DNA of 64,000 nt from UBA9676 sp963730065 (GTDB lineage: Bacteria; Actinomycetota; Actinomycetes; Streptosporangiales; Streptosporangiaceae), in contig CAVSQL010000006.1 of NCBI GenBank assembly GCA_963730065.1, positions 744,001 to 808,000 on the forward strand. The letters are read 5' to 3'. The translations under genes were made by a program, and so were the position numbers. The notes under the pieces are model-generated. The model ran no database searches. It saw only the letters and a list, made by a program, of their open reading frames with translations, and was not told where the DNA came from. Below are positions 54,884 through 63,766 of this stretch, piece by piece; position 1 is the stretch's first letter; each line of letters opens with the position of its first letter.

Positions 54884-56638
54884 TCAGGTACCCGTGGGTG
54901 TCCGCTGTGCGGCGCGGTAGAGGCCGATCAGTTCGCCGGTGGTGGTGGCGTCCTCGGGGGCCTTGTCGTCGCGCCAGCGGCCGGTGAACCGGGGGAACCG
55001 CATCGCCAGCCCGGCGTCCGCTTTGATCTGCCCCCAGCCGGCGGTGTAGGTCGGTGAGAGGGTCAGCTCGGCGCTGAGGATCTCCAGTACCAGCCCCGGC
55101 TCGAACCACACGTCGGGCTGCTGGCGTGCGTTGACGCGGGCGGGCCGCTCCGGGCGGGCCCGCGGCGCGAGCCGGGCGGGCAGCGCGGCCAGGTCGGCGT
55201 CGGAGAACCCGGTGCCGCACTTGGTCACCGCGCGGAACAGGTCCGCGTCGGGGTCGTAGGCGGCCAGCAGCAATGCGCCGTAGAGGCCGCGGCGGCGGCC
55301 ACGCCCGGCGAACGCGCCGACCACGGCCAGGTCGACGGTGTCGGACAGCTCGGTGCGGTAGTCCCGCTTGAGCTTGATCCACAGCCAGCCGCGGGCACCG
55401 GCCTGGTAGCCCGAGGCCGGGCCCACCGACTTGCACACCAGCCCTTCGCAGCCGTCGGTGACCGCCTGCCCGAACGCTGTCTCCAGGTCAGACGAGGTGG
55501 CGACCTGGGTGGCGGTGGTCAGCCGTAGCTGCGGCGAGAGCGTGATCGCTGCGGCCAGCGCTGCGCGCCGCTGCGGATAGGGCAGCTGGGTGAGGTCCTG
55601 GCCGTCGGCGAACAGCAGCTCGAAGCAGAACAGGCCCACCGGCACATCGCGCACCGCCTCGGCGATGCCGTACTTGCGGCGCCGGAACATGACCTCGCCG
55701 AACGGGCGCAGCTCCCCGGCGGCCGGATCGTAGGCGACGACCTCCCCCTCGACGATCGCCTCGGCCGGCCCCAGCCCCGCCGCCAGCACCTCGACCACGT
55801 CGGGGAACTGGGCGCTGACGCGTTCCAGCCGCCGGGTGAACAGCTCGATCGCCCCGTCGGCGGTCTTGTGCGCCTGGACCCGCACGCCGTCGTATTTGTA
55901 CTCGGCCGCACACCGGCCGCCCAGCTTGGCCAGGATCTCCACTGGGTCGGACAGCCGCTGGGCGAGCATGGCCCGCACCGGGCTGCCCGGGCGGACCTGG
56001 AGCTGCTCGACCGCCGCCAGCCCGCCGCTGATGAGGGTGGCGGCGACCAGGCCGAGGTCGCAGCAGATGTTGTAGGCCCGTTCCAGCACCGGCCGGGCGG
56101 CTCGCCCACCCGCGTGCGCCTGCGCCAATGCGTCCAAGATGGTCGGCGTGCCGATGCCCAGCCGCAGCCCACCGGTGACCAGCCGCAGCAGGTAGCGCGC
56201 CTCCAGCGGGGTGGTCCGGGCCAGCAGCCCGGCCAAAAGATCCAGCTTGCGCCCCTGTGACCCCGGCCCGGCCGCCTCAGCGATCTGGTGCAGGGCCTCC
56301 ACCACCTCGCTGACCTGCAGGCTGGCCGGACGGCCAGCCGCAGCCAGCAGCCGCTCAGCCGCCAGGCCCAGATCGCCGGCCTCCCGCACCCTCGCGGCTA
56401 CCTGTTCGGGGCTGGTGCCAGTGGCAGTGGCGACCGCACGGACGGCGAGCTTTTCGGCCAGGCCCAGGTCCACCCCGGCGAACTCCGGCGCGATCAGGCT
56501 CTGGCACAGGTAACAGACCGTGGGCAGCAGCCCGGCCGGGGTCCCAGCCAGCAGAGCCGCCAGGCGATCAACCAGTGCTAGCCGGCCGCTGGTCTGCTCC
56601 AGGTCGCGGTAGGCCTCGGCGACGGTCTCATACCTCAC
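54884..56638 (-). CDS. lig: ATP-dependent DNA ligase
   Basis: A 584-residue ATP-dependent DNA ligase of the LigB/LigC-like actinobacterial type. The nucleotidyl-transferase motif EYKYDGVRVQAH has the catalytic Lys248. Further motifs are FTRRLERVSAQFPDV, EGEVVAYD, EGLVCKS and the later WIKLKRDY. The N-terminal 200 residues are the DNA-binding domain. The GTG at 56638 is preceded by GGGGAG. It joins nicks using ATP and supports repair, in addition to the NAD-dependent ligase expected elsewhere in the genome. Confidence 0.92.
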   Translation of the reverse strand: MRYETVAEAYRDLEQTSGRLALVDRLAALLAGTPAGLLPTVCYLCQSLIAPEFAGVDLGLAEKLAVRAVATATGTSPEQVAARVREAGDLGLAAERLLAAAGRPASLQVSEVVEALHQIAEAAGPGSQGRKLDLLAGLLARTTPLEARYLLRLVTGGLRLGIGTPTILDALAQAHAGGRAARPVLERAYNICCDLGLVAATLISGGLAAVEQLQVRPGSPVRAMLAQRLSDPVEILAKLGGRCAAEYKYDGVRVQAHKTADGAIELFTRRLERVSAQFPDVVEVLAAGLGPAEAIVEGEVVAYDPAAGELRPFGEVMFRRRKYGIAEAVRDVPVGLFCFELLFADGQDLTQLPYPQRRAALAAAITLSPQLRLTTATQVATSSDLETAFGQAVTDGCEGLVCKSVGPASGYQAGARGWLWIKLKRDYRTELSDTVDLAVVGAFAGRGRRRGLYGALLLAAYDPDADLFRAVTKCGTGFSDADLAALPARLAPRARPERPARVNARQQPDVWFEPGLVLEILSAELTLSPTYTAGWGQIKADAGLAMRFPRFTGRWRDDKAPEDATTTGELIGLYRAAQRTPTGT

Positions 56639-56934
56639 GGCGCTCCCCTCACTTCGCCCGATCATGACACGCCATGTCCCGGACCCAGCCCTGCTCACTC
56701 CCTCTGCCTCGTCCCCGCCATGTTTGCGGGTGGTGCTGGCGGGCAAGCGCGGCAGCCGCCATCGGCGGATACCACCAGCGCCACGACCAGCACCGCGCAG
56801 CGACGGGGCCGCCGGTTCGGTCATGACCGCTTAGCGCGCCGTCAAGCGGGTAGTTGCCGGCCGATCCTGGAGGTTCCATCGACGCGCAGGCCGGGCGCGA
56901 CATCGCGGCCCGGTTCTTTGGAGGTGACCTGCTG
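56639..56934. other. Intergenic region before the STAS gene
   Basis: Holds the divergent promoters of the DNA ligase and the STAS gene. An open frame reaches back to 56854, but a strong GGAGGTGA site makes ATG 56935 the better start. Confidence 0.3.
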
Positions 56935-57303
56935 ATGGGTGATCCGCAGCGCCGGGCCCGCGCCCGGACCCAGCCGGTAGTGGTGACCTTGCCAGCCGAG
57001 ATCGACATCTCCAACGCTGACAGGATCGGCCAAGAGCTTTGCGCCGCCTTCGCGCCCGGCGTCAGGACGGTCATCGCCGACATGACGGGCACCACGTTCT
57101 GCGATTCGTCGGGAATAAGCATGCTGGTACTGGCTCACCGGAAGGCCATGACGAACAACGCCGAGCTGCGGCTCGTGGCGCTCTCCACTGCCGTGCTGCG
57201 CGCCTTGACCCTGGTGAGAATCGATTACCTGCTGACGGTCTACCCGAGCCTGGCGGACGCCCTGCTACCGGAACCCCCGCCAGAGCCAGCAGCTGCCAAG
57301 TGA
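56935..57303 (+). CDS. STAS domain anti-sigma factor antagonist
   Basis: A 122-residue SpoIIAA/RsbV-like protein. The phospho-acceptor motif CDSSG (Asp57, Ser58) is present in TTFCDSSGISMLVLAH. It would bind an anti-sigma kinase unless phosphorylated, and a PP2C phosphatase such as that at 22175 could reset it. A second STAS protein lies convergently at 57381. Confidence 0.9.
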   Translation: MGDPQRRARARTQPVVVTLPAEIDISNADRIGQELCAAFAPGVRTVIADMTGTTFCDSSGISMLVLAHRKAMTNNAELRLVALSTAVLRALTLVRIDYLLTVYPSLADALLPEPPPEPAAAK

Positions 57304-57380
57304 GCTGACCACACCATCGAAAGAAGCGAGCATTTCATGGCGATAGAAGCTCGCTTGAGCTGCTGGCAGCGTGCCTGCGG

Positions 57381-57785
57381 TCAGACATGGGCGCTCTCAT
57401 CTGGGTTGCCATTGACCGTCTCCGGGGAGCTGAGGTGCAGATATGTGTCCAGGTCGGTAAGGCGTAGCAGCCGCCGGACGATCGGCCTTGTGCCGGTGAT
57501 GACGAGTCCATGCCCCTGCCCGGCCAGGCGTTTGTGCGCCCAGACCAGAACCGAAACACCGGCGCAGTCGGTGAAGCTGAGCCCGGACAGGTCCACCACG
57601 AGGATCGGCGGGTGGCGCTCCAATGCGCTGCTGATGGCGCGGCGCAGCTGCTCCCGGTTAGACACGTCAAGCTCGCCCCGCAGCCGCAGCACTGACCGCT
57701 GGCCGTCGAGTTCGGTGATGAGGCGCAGAAGAGGGAAACGTCCCGCCGCGACCAGCCCATCCCGCTCGCGAAACCGACATGCCAC
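57381..57785 (-). CDS. STAS domain protein lacking the phospho-Ser
   Basis: A 134-residue STAS protein. The usual D-S-S-G phospho-site is D-C-A-G (Asp73, Cys74) in LSFTDCAGVSVLVWAHK, so it cannot be switched by Ser phosphorylation at that place. GGAGGTGG lies 6 bases before the GTG start. It may act as an unregulated binder or in a stressosome-like complex. The surrounding GAF-ANTAR and STAS genes point to stress signalling. Confidence 0.82.
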   Translation of the reverse strand: MACRFRERDGLVAAGRFPLLRLITELDGQRSVLRLRGELDVSNREQLRRAISSALERHPPILVVDLSGLSFTDCAGVSVLVWAHKRLAGQGHGLVITGTRPIVRRLLRLTDLDTYLHLSSPETVNGNPDESAHV

Positions 57786-57896
57786 AGACCGCCACCTCCA
57801 AAGGTGCGATCCGCGGACACACGGCGGAACTCGGGCAATCTACCGTGCCCTGCGCCTTCCGGCAAACAGCAAGGCGAATTGCTGCCCCGCCGCGAG

Positions 57897-58646
57897 CTAG
57901 ACCGCTGAGCTGGGGCGAAGATCACCAACTCGATCGTCACTGGCCGGTCCAGTAGTCCCGCCGATTATCTCGGTGGCCACGTCGGCCACACGTCGGCGTG
58001 AATCGCGCGCTCGCCTGCGCAGCACGTCAAAGGCCGTGACCGCGTCCAGGCGATGGGTACCCATGAGGTAGCCGACGGCACGCTCGATGACCACCCGGTA
58101 GTCCAGGGCGTACTGCAGCTGGTCGGCCACGAGGCCGTGTTCCTGAGCTGCGAGCGCGGTGGCCAGGACTTCCGCGATGAGACCGCTGTAGCCGGTCAGA
58201 GCGTTGACGTCTGACTTGTCCCATTCGATGGGTTCGTCACGGTAGACATTCAAGGTGCCGACTGGACTGCCGCCGAGCAGGATCGGGGTGCCGGCGACCG
58301 CCCGCACCTGGGAAGAGAGCTGAGTGCGCAGATCCGGCCAGCGGCTGTCGGCGTGCACGTCACTGCTTACGACCTCACGCGCGTAGACGTAGGACTCATA
58401 GCAGGGCCCCTGGCCGGCCGACGCCTGAGCCTCCTCCAACTGGCGGCCCGCCTCGTCGGAGGCAGCCACATAGGACAGGTACCCAGACTCTGTGATGAAC
58501 ATGATGCCGGCGCCGCCGTAGCCGAACACACCATGAACGGCATCGACGGTGCGCTTCATGACGCCTACGACGTCGGCGTCGAATGCGGCCTCGCGAAGCC
58601 GCTGCAGGCTTGACCGCAGCGCCTCCTCGTCAATGTGCACCGTCAT
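57897..58646 (-). CDS. GAF-ANTAR regulator
   Basis: A 249-residue protein. Residues about 15-165 form a GAF domain (SAGQGPCYESYVYAREVVSS, then VRAVAGTPILLGGSPVGTLN), and the C-terminal 60 residues an ANTAR domain (VIERAVGYLMGTHRLDAVTA, FDVLRRRARDSRRRV). ANTAR proteins bind RNA hairpins and prevent termination. AGGAGG precedes the ATG at 58646. Many such proteins act with light or redox cues; the ligand is unknown. Confidence 0.9.
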   Translation of the reverse strand: MTVHIDEEALRSSLQRLREAAFDADVVGVMKRTVDAVHGVFGYGGAGIMFITESGYLSYVAASDEAGRQLEEAQASAGQGPCYESYVYAREVVSSDVHADSRWPDLRTQLSSQVRAVAGTPILLGGSPVGTLNVYRDEPIEWDKSDVNALTGYSGLIAEVLATALAAQEHGLVADQLQYALDYRVVIERAVGYLMGTHRLDAVTAFDVLRRRARDSRRRVADVATEIIGGTTGPASDDRVGDLRPSSAV

Positions 58647-58804
58647 CACAGCCTCCTGAGGAACTGCCACGCCTGGGCCCGGCTCCGCCCGTCAACCTGC
58701 CCGGTGTGGCGCCCAGGGCGCACGGCGTGGCCAGGCTACCTGAATAACGCCAGCCTGATCCCACCCTGTGGACTGGGCAGAATCTCCGGGTCGCGGACGT
58801 AGGG

Positions 58805-59326
58805 TTACTGCCGCGCCTGACCCCGGTCGCGCTGCCTGTGGTTTCGCCGTGGCCGGGCTGACCTGCGTTCGCTGTGGGCAGGTGCGCCCATGATCCAGCG
58901 CCCCAGCAGCAGGGCGCCCAGCAGCGCGGGCACCCACAAGAACCACAGGCCGCCACTCCCCCCGCTGACCAGCCAGATCGCGAAAAACACGAGGCTGATC
59001 CCGAGCCAGGACCCCCAGGCCGCCTGCCACGCCGGGGAGAATCTGCCCGGCCGGGCCTCGACTGACCCGCCGGATTGCCGCCCCGGCAGCGGCGGGCGGC
59101 CAGCCGCGCGGTGCAGCGAGGCATCCGGAGGCTGCTCGAGGCCGGTCTTCGGCAGGTCCACCATCAGGGCGTCAAGCTCACCCAACGTCTTCGCGGCGTA
59201 GGCCTTGTCCAGGCGCTCATCGAACTCCTCGGTGGTCAGCCGGCCCGCAGCCAGATGTTCGCGCAAGGCGGCGACGGTCCGGTCGCGGTCCGCGTCGGAG
59301 GCGCGGATCCTCGAATCACTGGCCAT
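58805..59326 (-). CDS. DUF1707 (SHOCT-like) membrane protein
   Basis: A 173-residue protein. The N-terminal 50 residues match DUF1707: SDADRDRTVAALREHLAAGR, then LTTEEFDERLDKAYAAKTLG. The C-terminal part has two hydrophobic segments (about residues 103-145). AGGAG precedes the ATG at 59326. DUF1707 domains are common at the N-terminus of actinobacterial membrane proteins and may bind a partner; no enzyme activity is known. Confidence 0.85.
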   Translation of the reverse strand: MASDSRIRASDADRDRTVAALREHLAAGRLTTEEFDERLDKAYAAKTLGELDALMVDLPKTGLEQPPDASLHRAAGRPPLPGRQSGGSVEARPGRFSPAWQAAWGSWLGISLVFFAIWLVSGGSGGLWFLWVPALLGALLLGRWIMGAPAHSERRSARPRRNHRQRDRGQARQ

Positions 59327-59795
59327 GGCATGCTCCTGAGCTGTCCTGAGGCCGCTGACGGCGGACGACTGCGCCTCCCCTCCCCGCCCTGTCTGGCCAG
59401 CGCGGGGCCTGGCTTGGGCAGGCCGGGCAGACCGGGCGCTCCGGTAGCCCACATTCTGAATTTACGCAGGGTCTCCCGGGCATGTAAGAGGCCACCGGCC
59501 TCAATGTCGCGAGACGCCCGGCGCCATGCTGGCCTCGCCGAAGGTGAACGCGGGCCGAAGATCAGCGAGGCCGGCGTGGCCGAGCAGACCATTCAGCCCA
59601 GCGCGGGTTTCATTCTGGGCCGCAATCACCATGACCGAAGTTCACCGCGACGAGGGATGCGGTTCACGGCAACAAACAGCGTTGAACATGAGGGCAGCGA
59701 TAACCGCGGGCTCTCGTCCGGAGCCGCCGCCGGCGTTCCGAAGCACCGGGACGACAGCGGCCCCAGGCCGGGCCGCCCACGCGGGCAGGCCGCCG
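59327..59795. other. Gap without a recognised gene
   Basis: Several weak open frames are present, but none has support. The upstream region of the DUF1707 gene lies here; the universal-stress-protein gene ends just to the right. Confidence 0.35.
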
Positions 59796-60266
59796 TCAGT
59801 CCGCTAGCCAGATCAGCGCGGTGACTCCGGAGCGGATGGCACGGGCAGCACGCCGGTAGCGCAGCCGCCTGATCCGGCTCCGGTCCGGACCGAAGACCAG
59901 GAGCCCGGCATTCTCCTCGGCGACAACCTCCACGATCGCCCGAATGGGACGGAAGCTCTTCACCCGCAGCCTGGACACGTTCACCCCGAGGGACAGGGCG
60001 AGCCGGACGGGCTCGGCCAGGGACGCGGCCATCTCCGGCGGGTAGGGGAGGACGTCGTAGCCCATCATCGTCGACAGCGGCAGCGGCTCCTGCTCGACGA
60101 AGTTGGCCACGATCAGCCGCTGTCCCAGTTCCACCGCCGAGTCCACCGCGAACACCACGGCGTCGGAGTCGAACGGGACATCAAGCGTGGCCAGCATGAC
60201 CGGGCGTCCCCGCGCGGCGCCCGGCCCGGCCGTGGCCTCCGGGCGCTGCTGCTGCACCAGCGGCAT
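59796..60266 (-). CDS. Universal stress protein-like domain
   Basis: A 156-residue protein with a USP-like alpha/beta fold: PVMLATLDVPFDSDAVVFAV, then ALSLGVNVSRLRVKSFRP and AENAGLLVFGPDRSR. The ATP-binding G-x2-G-x9-G motif of many USPs is not seen, so it may not bind ATP. It starts 6 bases after the end of the zinc-ribbon protein gene, which shows co-transcription. Confidence 0.7.
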   Translation of the reverse strand: MPLVQQQRPEATAGPGAARGRPVMLATLDVPFDSDAVVFAVDSAVELGQRLIVANFVEQEPLPLSTMMGYDVLPYPPEMAASLAEPVRLALSLGVNVSRLRVKSFRPIRAIVEVVAEENAGLLVFGPDRSRIRRLRYRRAARAIRSGVTALIWLAD

Positions 60267-60272
60267 GTCAGC

Positions 60273-60626
60273 TCACTCGGGCCGGAGCGTCCACTTTTGC
60301 AGGCTCCTGGCCTGCTCGCGCACCCGGCGGCGCCACCGGGGCATGTAGAGGATGAACCAGAAGCCCATCACCAGCGGGAGCAGAATCATGATCCGGGCGC
60401 CGAGGAGGGGGATCAGGGCCACGAACGGCACCACCACCGCCAGCGCCACAAAGATCACGTTGATCCGGAGCCGACGCATGTCCCGCATGATCCCCCAGTA
60501 CTCCTCCGCCGGGATCTGGGCGGTGTTCCAGGCGCGGCGGCACTTGCCGCAGACCCAGCGCTCGCCATACGCGACGGAGTCGACCTCGCCGCAGTCACAG
60601 CGAATAGTGATCAGGGCCCCACGCAT
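60273..60626 (-). CDS. Zinc-ribbon membrane protein
   Basis: A 117-residue protein. Residues 9-32 hold CDCGEVDSVAYGERWVCGKC, a four-Cys zinc ribbon. Two hydrophobic helices follow (about 55-75 and 77-95), then a basic tail. Its function is unknown. It forms a likely operon with the universal stress-like gene. Confidence 0.75.
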   Translation of the reverse strand: MRGALITIRCDCGEVDSVAYGERWVCGKCRRAWNTAQIPAEEYWGIMRDMRRLRINVIFVALAVVVPFVALIPLLGARIMILLPLVMGFWFILYMPRWRRRVREQARSLQKWTLRPE

Positions 60627-60860
60627 GCTCGCATCCTAGGTGGTCGCCGACGGTGTGAACAGGTCCGGCGGGGCACCCACGCGCCGGTGCCCCGTCCGGG
60701 CGTGGGCTCGGCCCGGGAACGGGGGGTGCCCATTCGCCCGGCGGCCTGCGCCGACCACCGCCCGCGTAAAGAAGATGTTGCTAATCCCTGACAAATATAG
60801 ACACCGGGGAGCCAGCCATGCTAAACAACGTTCACCTGGGGTAAACGCGGAGGTGCCCTG

Positions 60861-62339
60861 ATGGCTGAGGCGTATGTTGAAGAGCGGCACCTGCTGAAGT
60901 CCCTCCGATGGTGGGACGGGTTCGTCATCGCCCTGTGCAACCCGGGCTTCCTGATCGCGTCGCTCGGGGCATCCATGGATGTGCTGGGCACCTGGGCAGC
61001 CGTGCTGCTGTGGGGGATCGCGGCCTGCGTCGGCATGCTGCAGACCTGGATCTACGCCGAGACCGCGTCGATGTTCCCGGACAAGCCCGGCGGCATCTCG
61101 CTCTACGCGCACGAGGGCTGGCGGGGGCGGTTCTCACTGGCCGGCCCGATCGGGGCGTTCGGGTACTGGATCGGCTGGTCCGTCGTGCTGGCGATCTTCG
61201 GCGTGGTGATCGGCGGCCTCATCCAGGCGCAGTGGTTCCCGACCGCGACCTGGTCGGTGTTCGACGGCGCCGTGCACCTGGGCCTGCCGCAGTTCGTCGC
61301 GGTCGGCTGCATCGTGGCGGTCTGGCTGCTCAACGTCTTCGGCATCCGCCCGGCGGTGTGGATCTCCTACGTCACCGGGGCCGGGCTCCTGGTCACGCTG
61401 GTCATCTTCATGTTCGGGCCGTATCTCACCGGGGAGTGGCACAGTTCCAACATGACCTGGTCCCTGCATGGCTGGACCGGCTTCAAGACCGCGATGGTCT
61501 GGCTGTTCCTGATGGGATGGTCGATCTACGCCGCCGAGATATGCGCGACGTTCGCCCCTGAGTACAAGAACACGAGGCGGGACACGACGATCGCGCTGCG
61601 GTCGGCCGGGGTGTTCACGCTGGGGGTGGCCCTGCTGTTCCCGCTCGGCGTGGGCGGGGTCACCGGCGCCCCACCGCCGGCCCAGGTGTTGACGGGCGAG
61701 TTCTACGTGCCGGCCCTCACCAAGCTCGTGGGCAGCGGCGCGGCGCAGGTCGTCATCGTGCTGCTTATCGGCAGCCTGTTCCTGTCGATGATCTCTTCGA
61801 CCGCCGACGGGTCGCGGGCTCTGTACGGGATCGCGCGTGATGACATGACGATCAAGCAGCTTTATCACCTGAACCGTTTCCACGTGCCGGCCCGGGCGAT
61901 GACCGTTGACCTGGTTGTGAACGTGGTGCTGGTGCTGTTCGTCCCGAGCATCATCGCGATCCTTTACCTGAGCAACATCGGCTACATCCTGGCCCACGTC
62001 CTGGCGCTGTCCGGGTTCCTGCTCCTGCGCAGGGACCGGCCGAACTGGCCGAGACCCATCAAGGTGGGCCCCATCTGGCTGGGCATCGCCGCGGTGCTCG
62101 TCGTGTACAACATCATCCTGATCGGCTTCGGCGTGACCAACCCGGCGCTCACCGGGTACGGGACCTTCACCGACATGTGGATCGGGGTCGGTGTGCTCGT
62201 CGGGTCCGTGCTGCTGTACTTCTACCGGCGGATCGTGCAGGACAAGGCGAAGGTCACCTTCCGCGAGGAGGTGCCGGCCGAGCCGTCGCCCGAGCAGATG
62301 GCGCTGCTGCGCGAGGAGGAGGCGGTCCCGGCCAAGTAG
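60861..62339 (+). CDS. APC-family amino acid/amine permease
   Basis: A 492-residue membrane transporter with about twelve helices of the amino acid-polyamine-organocation type. The opening LKSLRWWDGFVIALCNPGFL, then KPGGISLYAHEGWRGRFS in the third loop, and LNRFHVPARAMTVDLVVNVV are typical. GGAGGTG precedes the ATG. It is convergent with an FAD-dependent oxidoreductase, and the two may handle the same amine or amino acid. Confidence 0.9.
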   Translation: MAEAYVEERHLLKSLRWWDGFVIALCNPGFLIASLGASMDVLGTWAAVLLWGIAACVGMLQTWIYAETASMFPDKPGGISLYAHEGWRGRFSLAGPIGAFGYWIGWSVVLAIFGVVIGGLIQAQWFPTATWSVFDGAVHLGLPQFVAVGCIVAVWLLNVFGIRPAVWISYVTGAGLLVTLVIFMFGPYLTGEWHSSNMTWSLHGWTGFKTAMVWLFLMGWSIYAAEICATFAPEYKNTRRDTTIALRSAGVFTLGVALLFPLGVGGVTGAPPPAQVLTGEFYVPALTKLVGSGAAQVVIVLLIGSLFLSMISSTADGSRALYGIARDDMTIKQLYHLNRFHVPARAMTVDLVVNVVLVLFVPSIIAILYLSNIGYILAHVLALSGFLLLRRDRPNWPRPIKVGPIWLGIAAVLVVYNIILIGFGVTNPALTGYGTFTDMWIGVGVLVGSVLLYFYRRIVQDKAKVTFREEVPAEPSPEQMALLREEEAVPAK

Positions 62340-62352
62340 GCCCGGCCGGCGG

Positions 62353-63681
62353 TCAGCTCCAGGGGAACGGCGAGTTGCTCGTCGGGTGCAGCTCGCCGGT
62401 GCGGTAACGGCCGAACCGGAACGGCGCCAGCAGGCCCTGCGGCTCGCCCAGCAGTTCCTTCGCCACCAGCGCGCCGACCCCGATCATCTTGTAGCCGTGG
62501 TTGGAGTCGGCGACGACGTAGGCGTTCTGGCGGAACATGTCGAAGACGGGGAAGCTGTCCGGCGTGAACGCGCCGATGCCCCCGGTGGGCTCGTGCCGGT
62601 AGAGATGGCGCTTGCCCTCGAAACGCGCATGGCAATGGGCCAGGGCGGAGGTCCACATCCGGGCGAAGTCACCGGTCACCGTGTACTCGGGGCTTTCCGG
62701 GCCGTAGGGGTCAACGGCGACGTCCGCGGCTGGCTTGGCGACCACGTACGGCGAGGTGCCGCCCTGGACCCCGCCGAAGTTGAAGTCCGGCTTGTAATAG
62801 ATCCCCCACATCTGGTCGGTGATGAGCTCGCCCGTGTGGTCGTCGTAGAGCGGCGCGTCCGAGTCAACATGCAGAACGGGCGGCGGGGCGCCCGCGTTGG
62901 TAGTGAACTCCCCCGGGTCGACCTCGAGCGTCCCCTCCTGCAGCGCCCAGTAGGTCCACATCGGCCGGTCCGCGCTGCCGTCGGGCGTGGTGACCGGGAT
63001 GCGTGACGGCAGGTCAAGCATGGCCCACAGGTCGCGGACCCATGGGCCGGCCGCGATCACCAGCTGCTCGCAGCCGATCACTCCCTGGTCCGTCTCCACC
63101 GCCGTCACCGCGCCCGCGCTGGTGCGGATCCCGGTGACGGTGACCCCGGTGGCGATCCGCACCCCCTCGGCCTCGGCCTTGTCCGCCAGGCCGCGCAGCG
63201 AGCGGACGTTGTTGGCGTAGCCGCCCCGCTGCTCGTGCAGGATCGCGGTGATGCCGGGCGCCTGCCAGTCATCGAACATCGCGAGCATGTACGCACGGCA
63301 TTCGCGCTCCCCCTCGACGAGCAGCGAGGGGTAGCCGATCGCCTGCTGCTCGGCGAAGATCTTCGCGACGTCCTTCCGCATCGCCTCCGGGGCGATCTGC
63401 AGGTAGCCGACCGGGTGGTAGGCGAACGCGCCCGGGTCCGACTCCCAGACGCTGACGGAGTGCGCCATGAGCTCGCGCATCGCCGGCTGGAAATAGTTGT
63501 TGCGGATGACGCCGCAGGCGATGCCGGACGCGCCGGCGCCCACCCCCCGCTTGTCGAGGACGAGGACGTCCTCGCCGCCACCGAGGCCACGGCGCCGCAG
63601 TTCGCCCGCGAGATGCCAGGCGGTGGAGAGCCCGTGGATACCCGCGCCCACGATCACGTACCTGCTCTGACCCGGAATCAT
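62353..63681 (-). CDS. FAD-dependent oxidoreductase (DAO/sarcosine oxidase-like)
   Basis: A 442-residue flavoenzyme. The dinucleotide motif is VIVGAGIHGLSTAWHLAG (residues 9-26). A GAGASGIACGVIRNNY segment follows, and the late YVVADSNHGYKMIGVGALVA carries the FAD-binding GVG. The fold is that of D-amino acid, glycine or sarcosine oxidases and dehydrogenases. AAAGG lies upstream of the ATG. It is divergent from an IclR gene and convergent with an APC permease, which suggests control of uptake and breakdown of one amine-type substrate by that regulator. Confidence 0.9.
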   Translation of the reverse strand: MIPGQSRYVIVGAGIHGLSTAWHLAGELRRRGLGGGEDVLVLDKRGVGAGASGIACGVIRNNYFQPAMRELMAHSVSVWESDPGAFAYHPVGYLQIAPEAMRKDVAKIFAEQQAIGYPSLLVEGERECRAYMLAMFDDWQAPGITAILHEQRGGYANNVRSLRGLADKAEAEGVRIATGVTVTGIRTSAGAVTAVETDQGVIGCEQLVIAAGPWVRDLWAMLDLPSRIPVTTPDGSADRPMWTYWALQEGTLEVDPGEFTTNAGAPPPVLHVDSDAPLYDDHTGELITDQMWGIYYKPDFNFGGVQGGTSPYVVAKPAADVAVDPYGPESPEYTVTGDFARMWTSALAHCHARFEGKRHLYRHEPTGGIGAFTPDSFPVFDMFRQNAYVVADSNHGYKMIGVGALVAKELLGEPQGLLAPFRFGRYRTGELHPTSNSPFPWS

Positions 63682-63715
63682 CGCGTGCCGCCTTTCGCCG
63701 CCGCCGCATCGCCGT

Positions 63716-63742
63716 ATACTATTGCCTCAAGGGCAATAGTAT
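63716..63742. promoter_or_regulatory. Perfect inverted-repeat operator
   Basis: Two perfect 11-base arms, ATACTATTGCC and GGCAATAGTAT, with a 5-base spacer, between the oxidoreductase start (63681, minus) and the IclR start (63767, plus). It is well placed to control both. Confidence 0.75.
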
Positions 63743-63766
63743 TTCCATATCTACCGGGATCATACC

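Noticed and set aside
59526..59807. Small plus-strand frames near 59.6 kb
   Set aside because: Low-complexity composition and no start support.
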